Source: Bdellovibrio sp. | GTDB lineage: Bacteria > Myxococcota > SpSt-1050 | DNA length: 40,660 nucleotides | NCBI GenBank assembly: GCA_020725805.1 | Contig: DYEF01000040.1 | Coordinates: 1 to 40,660, forward strand | Direction of reading: 5' to 3' | Shown here: positions 32,286-39,741 of the stretch, in pieces | How positions within the stretch are numbered: the stretch's first letter is position 1 | Layout of the letters: each line of letters starts with the position of its first letter | Notes under the pieces: generated by a model | The model's database searches: none | What the model was told of the DNA's origin: nothing | What the model saw: the letters and a program-made list of their open reading frames with translations, nothing else | Translations under genes and position numbers: made by a program

Positions 32286-33047
32286 ATGGAGTCAAACATC
32301 ATTTTTATTCTGATTATTGCAGTACTTCTGATATCAAACGGTTTCATTCTTTATCTGTTTATGAGCCGTACGAATCAGATAAACCGCTTTGAACAGGAAA
32401 AGCAGGATATAAAAAACCAGAATGATACACTTGCAAAAGAGATAGACAAGACCCAGAAGGAACTCAAGGAATTAAGGGAGGAAAGTCTGGAAATCAAGAA
32501 CAAATACAAACAGACAAAGGCCGAATTGTTCGATGTCCAGACGAAGAATAAGGAACTCTCGGAAAAATGTGAAATATCCGAAAAGAAGCTCGCTGAATCC
32601 GAGGAGACCATCAGAAGACTCAATATAGAGCTGGAGGACATAAAATCAAAGGAAACAAAACCCACCGATAAGACGGGAGTTGAATCTGCTGCCGCCAGAG
32701 ATAATCAGGAGAATCAGCAGAAAATAATCAGAGAACTCAACAACAAAATTAAGGAACTCGAGAAAAAGGTTACAATCTACGAAAACGAACATAAACTCGA
32801 AGAATATAAAAACAACATACAACTGTATCAGAACAGAATAAAAATACTGGAAGACCAGCTATTAAAGATTAAGACAATTGCCGAAGAGAAGAGCCGTGAA
32901 GTCCTCTCCCTCAGAACCAAAAACGAGAATCTCGACAAGGCGTATATGACAATAAGGGGAGAACTTGCCGCCGCCCTCGACAAAATTGCGGCATTAAAGG
33001 GAGAAGAAGGAAAGAATTTTCATGATGAAACCGAGAATAAAGGCTGA
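32286..33047 (+). CDS. Membrane-anchored coiled-coil protein
   Basis: A 253-residue protein with one N-terminal transmembrane helix (about 5-26) and an almost continuous charged coiled coil to the C-terminus (about 30-245), rich in Lys, Glu, Asn and Leu with heptad spacing, broken only near 120-140. I recognise no domain. It starts 11 bases after the aminotransferase gene, and the FHA-GGDEF gene follows with its own promoter. The cytoplasmic side of the coil depends on orientation, which I cannot settle. Confidence 0.8.
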   Translation: MESNIIFILIIAVLLISNGFILYLFMSRTNQINRFEQEKQDIKNQNDTLAKEIDKTQKELKELREESLEIKNKYKQTKAELFDVQTKNKELSEKCEISEKKLAESEETIRRLNIELEDIKSKETKPTDKTGVESAAARDNQENQQKIIRELNNKIKELEKKVTIYENEHKLEEYKNNIQLYQNRIKILEDQLLKIKTIAEEKSREVLSLRTKNENLDKAYMTIRGELAAALDKIAALKGEEGKNFHDETENKG

Positions 33048-33107
33048 TTTTTTTAATTGCAAGTTGACTAATTTGGTGATTATTATCATTTTGTCTTGAT
33101 TATATGT

Positions 33108-33136
33108 TTGATATTTTTAACTTTTTCTTCTATATT
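33108..33136 (+). promoter_or_regulatory. Predicted promoter of the FHA-GGDEF gene, leaderless type
   Basis: TTGATA (33108-33113), a 17-base spacer and TATATT (33131-33136). The predicted start site, about seven bases on, falls at the ATG (33143), and no ribosome-binding site is present. Confidence 0.6.
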
Positions 33137-33142
33137 TGAACT

Positions 33143-34051
33143 ATGAGTAACGGAGAGAAAGAAGAAAAGACCCGAGTCATAGACCTCAAGGAGATAAAGT
33201 CGGACCCCAAAAACCGGCATCCCTATTTTATATGCATTTCGGGTAAAATTGCCGGCAAGATGTTCAAGGTCGAACAGAATGAGATGCTTATAGGCCGTTC
33301 GGATGACGCCAATATTCAGATTGAGGACGAAGGGGTTTCAAGGAAGCACGCAAAGATTACAAAACTCGCGGACGGTCAGATAATGATTATAGACCTCGGA
33401 AGCACTAACGGCACTTTCTTCAACGGCACCAAGATATCCGAACACATACTGAAGGACGGCGACAAGATACAGATAGGTTCAACGACCATACTGAAATTCA
33501 GCTATCAGGATGACCAGGAGGAGCAGTTTCAGAAGCAGCAGTATGACAGTGCCACAAGAGACCATCTTACAAAGATATTCAACCGGAAGACCTTTGCCGA
33601 AAGATTCATAGAAGAATTCAGTTATGCCCTCAGGCACTCCAAGATATACTCCCTTGCAATAATGGATATTGACCACTTCAAGAAGGTCAACGACACTTAC
33701 GGTCATCAGGCAGGTGACTACGTACTGAGACAGCTTGCAGATGTGGTTTCACAGCTCATAAGAAATGAGGATATCTTTGCAAGATACGGAGGAGAGGAAT
33801 TTGTCCTGTTACTTCGCGATACTGATGAGGAGAAGGCCTTTGTTTGTGCAATGCGAATCAGAAGGGCAATAGAAAAACACGAATTCAAATTCCAGGACAA
33901 GGTAATTCCGATAACAATCAGCATAGGAATCAGCACGCTTAAGGGCGGCAACTTCAAGACCCCCGAGGAGATGTTCAGAGAGGCAGATGAATATCTCTAT
34001 AAAGCCAAAAACAACGGCAGAAACCGTGTTGAAAGTATCATTAATGCCTGA
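33143..34051 (+). CDS. FHA-domain diguanylate cyclase
   Basis: A 302-residue cytoplasmic protein that should make cyclic di-GMP under control of a phosphothreonine-binding domain. FHA domain at about 28-119 with GRS (51-53), SRKH (66-69) and GSTNG (86-90), the phosphopeptide-binding residues. GGDEF domain at about 136-300 with DHLTKIFNRKTF, DIDHFKKVNDTYGH and the active-site GGEEF (216-220). The inhibitory-site motif RNED (207-210) lies five residues before it, so product feedback is expected. No transmembrane segment. The input is presumably a Ser/Thr kinase substrate, not seen in the window. A PilZ protein, a possible c-di-GMP receptor, is at 39251. Confidence 0.94.
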   Translation: MSNGEKEEKTRVIDLKEIKSDPKNRHPYFICISGKIAGKMFKVEQNEMLIGRSDDANIQIEDEGVSRKHAKITKLADGQIMIIDLGSTNGTFFNGTKISEHILKDGDKIQIGSTTILKFSYQDDQEEQFQKQQYDSATRDHLTKIFNRKTFAERFIEEFSYALRHSKIYSLAIMDIDHFKKVNDTYGHQAGDYVLRQLADVVSQLIRNEDIFARYGGEEFVLLLRDTDEEKAFVCAMRIRRAIEKHEFKFQDKVIPITISIGISTLKGGNFKTPEEMFREADEYLYKAKNNGRNRVESIINA

Positions 34052-34081
34052 CAAGGTAATTCAAACAGCCAACTAATCAAA

Positions 34082-34462
34082 ATGAGGAACTATCTGATTC
34101 CGATATTCTTTATTTTTACAATTCTCTCAGTACCACTCAATCTGTATTCCGCAGATAGCAGCATCAGGCACGAACAGGAACTCAGTATGCCTCTGGGACT
34201 GACTTTGTCTGTATTACCGGGCTTCGGAGCGGGCAATTACTATGCAAAGAATTATTCAAAGGGAGTGACATTTACCTTTATTGACGCATCACTGACGGGT
34301 ATATCGGTATGGGCATATACCAGTACCAAGGTCACGGATTATTCAATTATCTCAATAGGTGTCATTCCGGCAATTCTTCTGATGTTCAAGGCTATTCAGT
34401 TCAAAACCGTCTATGATGATATCGAGGCATATAACAACAGATACATTTTTACGAAGCCATAA
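34082..34462 (+). CDS. Small membrane protein of unknown function
   Basis: A 126-residue protein with a signal peptide or first helix (about 1-23, …NLYSA), then PGFGAGNYYAKNYSKG, a pattern like that of small membrane proteins annotated DUF5683, and two hydrophobic segments (about 65-80, 88-105). It probably sits in the envelope. There is no Shine-Dalgarno sequence before the ATG. It lies between the FHA-GGDEF gene (30 bases upstream) and trmJ (5 bases downstream). Function unknown. Confidence 0.65.
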   Translation: MRNYLIPIFFIFTILSVPLNLYSADSSIRHEQELSMPLGLTLSVLPGFGAGNYYAKNYSKGVTFTFIDASLTGISVWAYTSTKVTDYSIISIGVIPAILLMFKAIQFKTVYDDIEAYNNRYIFTKP

Positions 34463-34467
34463 TACTG

Positions 34468-35205
34468 ATGGACCTGTTCACCAATACCTACATTATCCTC
34501 GTAAGACCGGAAAAGATCAGAAATATCGGGCAGACGGCAAGGGCTATGAAGAATTTCGGATTTACAAATATGAGAATAGTATCTCCTCCTGCAGGAAATA
34601 TGAGGGAGGCCTATGAGAATGCCGTGGATGCAAAGGATATTCTGGACAAAAGAGAGATATTCAGCACGATAAAAGATGCAGCATCAGACCTGAATCTCAT
34701 TATTGGAACCACAAGCCGTCATCAGATGCAACCGCTTGCCCCATGGGAAATTTCTGACTTTATGGTATCAAATCCGGAGATGAAATACGGTATTATCTTC
34801 GGAACAGAATTCAGGGGACTCTCCAACGAAGAGCTGGACCTGTGCCACAAGGTGGTCTCGATACCTACTTCGGAACTTTATCCATCGATGAATCTTTCAC
34901 ACTCGGTCTGCCTTATATGTTATGAACTCAGAAAGGCATTTATGCCAGACCAGAACCAGAGATTCATAAACAATGAGCCCCTTGCATCGGTATCAGAGAT
35001 AGAAAATCTGCTCGAACATTCAAGAAAGACCTTAGGCGATATAGGATTTCTGAAAGACTCGGCACCCGGTCATCTGATACCCATCCTGAGAAGACTCTCT
35101 GCAAACGTCTATCTGACATCAAAGGATATACGTATTCTGAGAGGGATACTCAGACAGATAGACTGGATTTACTCAAAAACCGTTGAAAAGAGAGAAAGCC
35201 GTTGA
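34468..35205 (+). CDS. trmJ: tRNA 2'-O-methyltransferase, TrmJ-type (SPOUT)
   Basis: SPOUT-fold methyltransferase expected to methylate the ribose at position 32 of certain tRNAs with S-adenosylmethionine. N-terminal RPEKIRNIGQTARAMKNFGF carries motif 1 (Asn and Arg). Motif 2 is FGTEFRGLSNEEL and motif 3 is SELYPSMNLSHSV, which forms the cofactor knot. At 245 residues it matches E. coli TrmJ. The gene ends in TTGA shared with the next start. TrmH-type relatives with other targets remain possible. Confidence 0.88.
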   Translation: MDLFTNTYIILVRPEKIRNIGQTARAMKNFGFTNMRIVSPPAGNMREAYENAVDAKDILDKREIFSTIKDAASDLNLIIGTTSRHQMQPLAPWEISDFMVSNPEMKYGIIFGTEFRGLSNEELDLCHKVVSIPTSELYPSMNLSHSVCLICYELRKAFMPDQNQRFINNEPLASVSEIENLLEHSRKTLGDIGFLKDSAPGHLIPILRRLSANVYLTSKDIRILRGILRQIDWIYSKTVEKRESR

Positions 35206-35867
35206 GAATAATTATCAAACTGGCAGTAATGCTTCTGCTGATACCGCTCATTATCGGGTATTCTGTTGCCCTGTTTGAAACATCTGTCAAATTAATATAT
35301 TCGTTCACCGAATACTGGCAGTTTCTGTCAGGGGCGATTGCGGGAATTCTGCTCTTCCCTCTTCTCTCCCGCAGAAAATTCATACGGACTTTCGAACATG
35401 AAATGACGCATCTGATCTTTGCAAAGCTCTTTTTCGGCAGGATAAAAGAACTCAATGTCACGTCCGAAGGTGAAGGATTTGTTGAATACACAGCTACGCC
35501 AAACCCCTTCATCGGACTTTCTCCCTACTTCTTCCCCCTCTTTTCTGTATTCATATCAACCATTATCCCTCTCTTAAATCCTGTTTTTGCAAAATATTTC
35601 TATATTGCATCAGGTTTTTTCCTCACAAATCACCTGCTCTCTTCTGTAACGGAGATATTCTCATCCCAGCCCGATATCAGAAACGAAGGAATAATTTTTT
35701 CATTAATATTCATCAGTTTTTTCCTCATATTCATATACGGCCTTATACTTGCAGAAACCATTTCATATAGTCACATCCTTATATTCATAAAAGAAGGATT
35801 TGTCAGGTCTGTCTCCAGCCTGATTCATCTTAAAAATCTCATAATCTCACTTTTTGCATCTTTATAA
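35202..35867 (+). CDS. Membrane protein with M50-like HEMTH motif
   Basis: A 221-residue protein with about six hydrophobic segments. The segment EHEMTHLIFAKLFFGRIKELNV carries an HExxH zinc motif (HEMTH) and a downstream pattern typical of M50-like intramembrane metalloproteases. The likely third ligand is the Asp of SSQPDIRNEG after LTNHLLSSVTE, as in M50B-type proteins. Start is TTG, sharing TTGA with the trmJ stop (four-base overlap); AGAGAAAG upstream is a weak binding site, and an ATG at 35229 is the alternative. No substrate is suggested by the context. The protease call rests on the motif alone. Confidence 0.62.
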   Translation: MRIIIKLAVMLLLIPLIIGYSVALFETSVKLIYSFTEYWQFLSGAIAGILLFPLLSRRKFIRTFEHEMTHLIFAKLFFGRIKELNVTSEGEGFVEYTATPNPFIGLSPYFFPLFSVFISTIIPLLNPVFAKYFYIASGFFLTNHLLSSVTEIFSSQPDIRNEGIIFSLIFISFFLIFIYGLILAETISYSHILIFIKEGFVRSVSSLIHLKNLIISLFASL

Positions 35868-35880
35868 AAACTCTGACCCG

Positions 35881-35909
35881 TTGACATACCGTATAAAAAG
35901 TAATATAAA
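35881..35909 (+). promoter_or_regulatory. Predicted promoter of the nitrilase gene, leaderless type
   Basis: TTGACA (35881-35886), a 17-base spacer and TATAAA (35904-35909). The start site would be near 35916, three bases before the GTG start codon at 35919. Confidence 0.7.
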
Positions 35910-35918
35910 CCAGAGGTT

Positions 35919-36719
35919 GTGAAAGTTGCAACAGTACAGATGAACATAAAATTTGCCGATGTCTCATATAACGTTGAGCATGCACTCGACCTGATTAAAA
36001 GATCGGACGCAAGGCTGATCGTCCTGCCGGAACTCTTTAATACCGGATATATGTTCGATTCACCTGAAGAGATTCTTGCATTTGCAGAGGATAAAAACGG
36101 ATTCACAATACAAAGTTTTCTAAGGATTGCAAAAGAGAAAAACTGCTATATCACAGGCGGATTTGCGGAAAAGGAGAGAGACAAAATCTATAACAGTTCC
36201 TTTCTGGTAGGACCGGAAGGGCTATCAGGTATTTACAGAAAGGTTCATCTGTTCAGGGATGAAAAGAAGATATTCAGCCCCGGAAATCTGCCTCTGAGAT
36301 TATATAACATAGACGGATTCAATGCAGGCCTTATGATCTGTTTTGACTGGCTCTTTCCCGAGATTGCACGGTCATATGCACTTATGGGTGCAGATATAAT
36401 CTGCCATTCCGCAAATCTCGTCCTCCCGTACTGCCCCGATGCACTCATAACTAGGGCGCTCGAAAACAGGGTATTCTTTATCCTCTCAAACAGAATCGGC
36501 AAAGAGAGTATGGGGGACAGAATTCTCAGATTCATCGGCAAAAGCGAAATAGTTGCTCCGGACGGAGATGTGCTTCTGAGAGCCGGGACGGATACAGAAG
36601 GGATATTCGAAGCAGAAATAGAACCCTCTATGGCAAGGGATAAGAATATAACACCCCTCAACAATATCTTTGAGGACAGGAGATGTGACATTTATTCGGA
36701 AAAAATATTAAAGAAATAA
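35919..36719 (+). CDS. Nitrilase-superfamily carbon-nitrogen hydrolase
   Basis: A 266-residue enzyme of the nitrilase/omega-amidase superfamily. The catalytic triad is Glu38 (VLPELFNTGY), Lys108 (YRKVHLF) and Cys141 (MICFDWLFPE). The size and the YRKVHLF and FDWLFPE blocks resemble small amidases acting on carbon-nitrogen bonds of short acids or carbamoyl compounds; the substrate cannot be read. Start is GTG; only AGAGG, two bases before it, could serve as a binding site, and the predicted transcript starts almost at the codon. The pgi gene begins 11 bases after the stop. Confidence 0.9.
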   Translation: MKVATVQMNIKFADVSYNVEHALDLIKRSDARLIVLPELFNTGYMFDSPEEILAFAEDKNGFTIQSFLRIAKEKNCYITGGFAEKERDKIYNSSFLVGPEGLSGIYRKVHLFRDEKKIFSPGNLPLRLYNIDGFNAGLMICFDWLFPEIARSYALMGADIICHSANLVLPYCPDALITRALENRVFFILSNRIGKESMGDRILRFIGKSEIVAPDGDVLLRAGTDTEGIFEAEIEPSMARDKNITPLNNIFEDRRCDIYSEKILKK

Positions 36720-36730
36720 CCGGAGGATAT

Positions 36731-38074
36731 ATGGCACTTACATTTTTATTCGATTCACTTTTTGATGAGAGGCTCAAGGAGAATGCATTCAGAAAAGAGG
36801 ATTTAGCAAAGATATCTGGTCTTACAGAAAATGCGGCAGAAGAGGTCCTGAGTGACATCAGAAGCGGAAAGAGGGGTTATGCCGAGATTGTAAGCAACAG
36901 AAATTTAGCAGATGCATCAGTCAAACTTGCAGGCGAGATTTCATCCAGATTCAAAAACCTCGTAATTGCGGGGATTGGGGGTTCAGCCCTTGGTCCACGT
37001 GCCCTTTTCAGAGCCCTCAGACACCCGTTTCATAATATGCTCCCGCAGGAGAAACGTGGTAAAGGTATGAATCTGTATTTTCTGGAAAATGTCGACCCTG
37101 ATACATTCAGGTCCACATTCGATGTAATTAATGAAAGTGAAACAGCCTTTCTGATAATTACCAAATCCGGTTCCACAGTAGAGACGATGTCACAGTTTAT
37201 GATAATAAGGGACCTGCTCACAAAAAAATTCGGTGAAAACGGTTACAGGGAGAGGACAATTGCCATTACCGACCCGCAGAACGGCAGACTGCGGGATATT
37301 GTAAAACACGACAGGCTCTGCTCACTGCCGATTCCCGAGAACATAGGCGGCAGATTCTCCGTATTCTCCCCCGTCGGTATTTTTCCGGCCGCCTGCTGCG
37401 GGGTCGACGCCGAAAAACTCCTAAAGGGAGCAGAAAAGATGAGCAGGGAGATACTAAGTTCAGGCACAGAGAATAACCCCGCACTCAGATTTGCACAGCT
37501 TATGTATCTTGCTCAGGAATTCTACAAAAGGAATATTCTGGTTGTAATGCCCTACAGAGACGCCCTGCTCGATACCGCCGAATGGTTTCAGCAGCTGTGG
37601 GCAGAATCTCTCGGCAAGGAGAAAAACAATAAAGGCGAGAGAGTAAATACCGGAATGACTCCTGTAAGAGCATTAGGAGTCATTGACCAGCATTCACAGC
37701 TGCAGCTCTATATGGAGGGACCACACGACAAGGTAGTTCTCATAATAGGAGTTAAAGAATTCAGAAATACAGTAATGGTGCCCAGAACACTCGAAGAATT
37801 TCCCGACGTTGCCTACATAGGAAATCATTCATTAAACGAGATTCTCAAGATAGAAGAGAATGCAACAGCCGAATCACTGACAAATGCCCAAAGACCTGTA
37901 TTCAGAATCGAACTGGACAGAGTTGACGAAGAAGATATAGGTGCACTGATGATGTTCTTTGAATTTGCGACCGCATATGCGGGCGGTCTCTATCAGATAA
38001 ATGCCTTTGACCAGCCCGGAGTGGAACACGGGAAGAAAATCCTTTACAAAGCCCTCAAAAAGCCCGGTTATTAG
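36731..38074 (+). CDS. pgi: Glucose-6-phosphate isomerase
   Basis: Interconverts glucose 6-phosphate and fructose 6-phosphate. The family blocks are present: GIGGSALGPRALF (near 80-92), KSGSTVETMSQF, the signature GGRFSVFSPVGIFP, YMEGPHDKVV and the C-terminal FDQPGVEHGKK. At 447 residues it is the shorter form, as in Bacillus or Thermotoga. GGAGG precedes the ATG, 11 bases after the nitrilase gene. The stop codon overlaps that of the convergent fbp gene (TTAG). Confidence 0.95.
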   Translation: MALTFLFDSLFDERLKENAFRKEDLAKISGLTENAAEEVLSDIRSGKRGYAEIVSNRNLADASVKLAGEISSRFKNLVIAGIGGSALGPRALFRALRHPFHNMLPQEKRGKGMNLYFLENVDPDTFRSTFDVINESETAFLIITKSGSTVETMSQFMIIRDLLTKKFGENGYRERTIAITDPQNGRLRDIVKHDRLCSLPIPENIGGRFSVFSPVGIFPAACCGVDAEKLLKGAEKMSREILSSGTENNPALRFAQLMYLAQEFYKRNILVVMPYRDALLDTAEWFQQLWAESLGKEKNNKGERVNTGMTPVRALGVIDQHSQLQLYMEGPHDKVVLIIGVKEFRNTVMVPRTLEEFPDVAYIGNHSLNEILKIEENATAESLTNAQRPVFRIELDRVDEEDIGALMMFFEFATAYAGGLYQINAFDQPGVEHGKKILYKALKKPGY

Positions 38075-39051
38075 GACCTGAAAACCTCTCTCATTTCTTC
38101 AACAAGCTTCTTTGACCCTACATATAGAGTAGTCCTCTGATGGTGTTTTGACGGAAGAATATCGAGAATATTCTCTCCCCTCTCGTTGATTGCACCGCCA
38201 CCGGCCTCTTCACACATAAATGCCACTACATTTGCCTCATACATAAGTCTTAATTTGCCCTCGGGTCTGTTCTTCTTCGGGTCAGGGTGGTTGAGAATTG
38301 CCGGATACATAAAGAGTCCCCCGTTTGTCAGAATCCTGTGAAAATCACCGGCAAGTGCACCAAGATATCTGAAAGCGTATTTTGCCTCATTCTGCTCGAT
38401 CCAGTTTCTGACTTTCTCCGAATATGTATGCCAGTTAGACGGGTTGAAGGAGAGTTCCCATGTTTTGGGGCTGTCCGGAAGGGTCATTTTTGTAGGTTTT
38501 ACGTAATTCATCACCTCATCGATATGAAATCTGAAACAACCGCTGTTTTTCAGAGCAATTGTAAAGGTACCCGTAGGGATTACAAACATCCCTGCGCAGA
38601 TATAATCCCTCCCCTTCCTCAGATGCATATCCTCTTCTCCCTCGAGATTTCTCTTTGCGATACCAAACAGAAAACCTATGGGAAGATTATGAGGGACATT
38701 CGAAGAGCCATCCATAGGGTCGAAATATACAAAATATCTCCCATCCGGATTCAGCATTACAATATCATCATTCTCCTCGGATACAACACTTATTACCCTT
38801 CCGCACTTTTTCAGATAATGAAGCACCACTTCATTTGCAATCTCATCCATTCTCATAACATCCTCACCCTGCACATTCACAGAGCCGGCAAGTCCAAGAT
38901 TACCTCTCAATGCACCGGTAAGATAATAATACTGAATCCTCTTGGCAGAATTGAGAATTGCATTCATCAGAATCAGGAAGTGATAGGTCCTTTTGTGTCT
39001 CTCCTGATGCTCAATCAGAAAATCCATAAAGGTCTGTTCAAAATGAAGCAT
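38071..39051 (-). CDS. fbp: Fructose-1,6-bisphosphatase, class 1
   Basis: Gluconeogenic phosphatase making fructose 6-phosphate, the substrate of pgi. The metal-binding core YFDPMDGSSN and the preceding SEENDDIV are intact, as is the sugar-phosphate site region KYAFRYLGALAGDFHRIL and GGLFMYPAIL. At 326 residues the length is normal. GGAGG precedes the ATG. Its stop (TAA) overlaps the pgi stop (TAG) by four bases on opposite strands, so the two genes converge with no space between them and neither has a terminator there. Confidence 0.95.
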   Translation of the reverse strand: MLHFEQTFMDFLIEHQERHKRTYHFLILMNAILNSAKRIQYYYLTGALRGNLGLAGSVNVQGEDVMRMDEIANEVVLHYLKKCGRVISVVSEENDDIVMLNPDGRYFVYFDPMDGSSNVPHNLPIGFLFGIAKRNLEGEEDMHLRKGRDYICAGMFVIPTGTFTIALKNSGCFRFHIDEVMNYVKPTKMTLPDSPKTWELSFNPSNWHTYSEKVRNWIEQNEAKYAFRYLGALAGDFHRILTNGGLFMYPAILNHPDPKKNRPEGKLRLMYEANVVAFMCEEAGGGAINERGENILDILPSKHHQRTTLYVGSKKLVEEMREVFRS

Positions 39052-39075
39052 TTCAAAACCTCCGAATTTGTAAAA

Positions 39076-39104
39076 CTTATATCACAAAAAAAATATATAT
39101 TCAA
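39076..39104 (-). promoter_or_regulatory. Predicted promoter of fbp
   Basis: On the minus strand TTGAAT (39099-39104), a 17-base spacer and TATAAG (39076-39081). The start site would be near 39069, leaving a leader of about 18 bases with GGAGG. Confidence 0.6.
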
Positions 39105-39250
39105 ACATAAGGTCTAAAGGCTTTCTGCTTGCCCCCAAAATTGTCGTTTTATCCGGCGAAATTCAGATAACACTCTGAAATTTTTTTTACTTATCCTTCA
39201 TAAAAACACTGATATTTTGCTCACTGAAAAATAATCAGGATGTGAATTCG

Positions 39251-39586
39251 CTACTGTGAGATGACGATCTCTTTTTCAAGTTCCTCAAATACCTTTGAGA
39301 ACTTAAGTCCCATTCCCGGAGGGAGATTGGGATTACTCGAATATTCCCTCCTCCATATCACCTCTGAGGGGATAATAAATTCCTGACCCGAGACCATAGA
39401 TTTCCATCTCACTTTAACCACTTCACCTACAGAGAGGGGGGAATAGGTCTTGATAAATGCACCACCCTGACCGATATTCAGAATCTCTACATACATGGTC
39501 ACAGACTTGCTCTCACACCAGCATCTGCTCCTGACAGGAAATCTTACAAACTGCCTTCTCTCTTTATACATATCATCTATGTCCAA
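39251..39586 (-). CDS. PilZ-domain protein
   Basis: A 111-residue single PilZ domain, possibly a c-di-GMP receptor. RxxxR (RQFVR) near the N-terminus is followed by NIGQGG, where the canonical [DN]xSxxG has Ser replaced by Gly, so ligand binding is uncertain. GGAFIKT, the SEVIWRR strand and PPGMGLKFSKV match the Myxococcus-type PilZ paralogue family (TIGR02266-like). I choose a TTG start at 39586: GGGGAGG is five bases upstream, and the predicted promoter's start site (about 39602) leaves a leader of 16 bases. An ATG at 39637 would lie inside the promoter, and the ATG at 39571 is too far from the binding site. The FHA-GGDEF cyclase at 33143 is a candidate source of ligand. Confidence 0.82.
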   Translation of the reverse strand: MDIDDMYKERRQFVRFPVRSRCWCESKSVTMYVEILNIGQGGAFIKTYSPLSVGEVVKVRWKSMVSGQEFIIPSEVIWRREYSSNPNLPPGMGLKFSKVFEELEKEIVISQ

Positions 39587-39591
39587 AATAA

Positions 39592-39598
39592 CCTCCCC
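39592..39598 (-). promoter_or_regulatory. Ribosome-binding site that fixes the TTG start of the PilZ gene
   Basis: GGGGAGG on the minus strand, with five bases to TTG (39584-39586). The next ATG (39569-39571) is 20 bases away. Confidence 0.7.
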
Positions 39599-39608
39599 AA
39601 CTAAAACT

Positions 39609-39637
39609 ATAATAGTGATAAAGGTCACATTTGTCAA
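39609..39637 (-). promoter_or_regulatory. Strong predicted promoter of the PilZ gene
   Basis: On the minus strand TTGACA (39632-39637), 17-base spacer and TATTAT (39609-39614), close to consensus. The -35 box overlaps the palindrome CAAATATTTG (39635-39644). Confidence 0.75.
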
Positions 39638-39684
39638 ATATTTGGAAAAAAACCTGTCAGGCGGATTAAGTAAAACACCTTATT

Positions 39685-39716
39685 TAAAATAAAAAAGGCG
39701 GCTTAAAAGCCGCCTT
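39685..39716 (-). terminator. Rho-independent terminator of the Cys-rich repeat gene
   Basis: AAGGCGGCT and AGCCGCCTT form a 9-bp GC-rich stem with a short loop (39695-39716). On the minus strand it is followed by TTTTATTTTA, the right orientation to end the gene at 39742. Confidence 0.92.
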
Positions 39717-39741
39717 AATATCGGATATCAGATCCTAAATA

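Noticed and set aside
39160-39190. Plus-strand hairpin (TTCAGA/TCTGAA) followed by eight T
   Set aside because: It looks like a terminator, but the genes on both sides are on the minus strand, so no plus transcript needs it; a short AT-rich stem could be chance.
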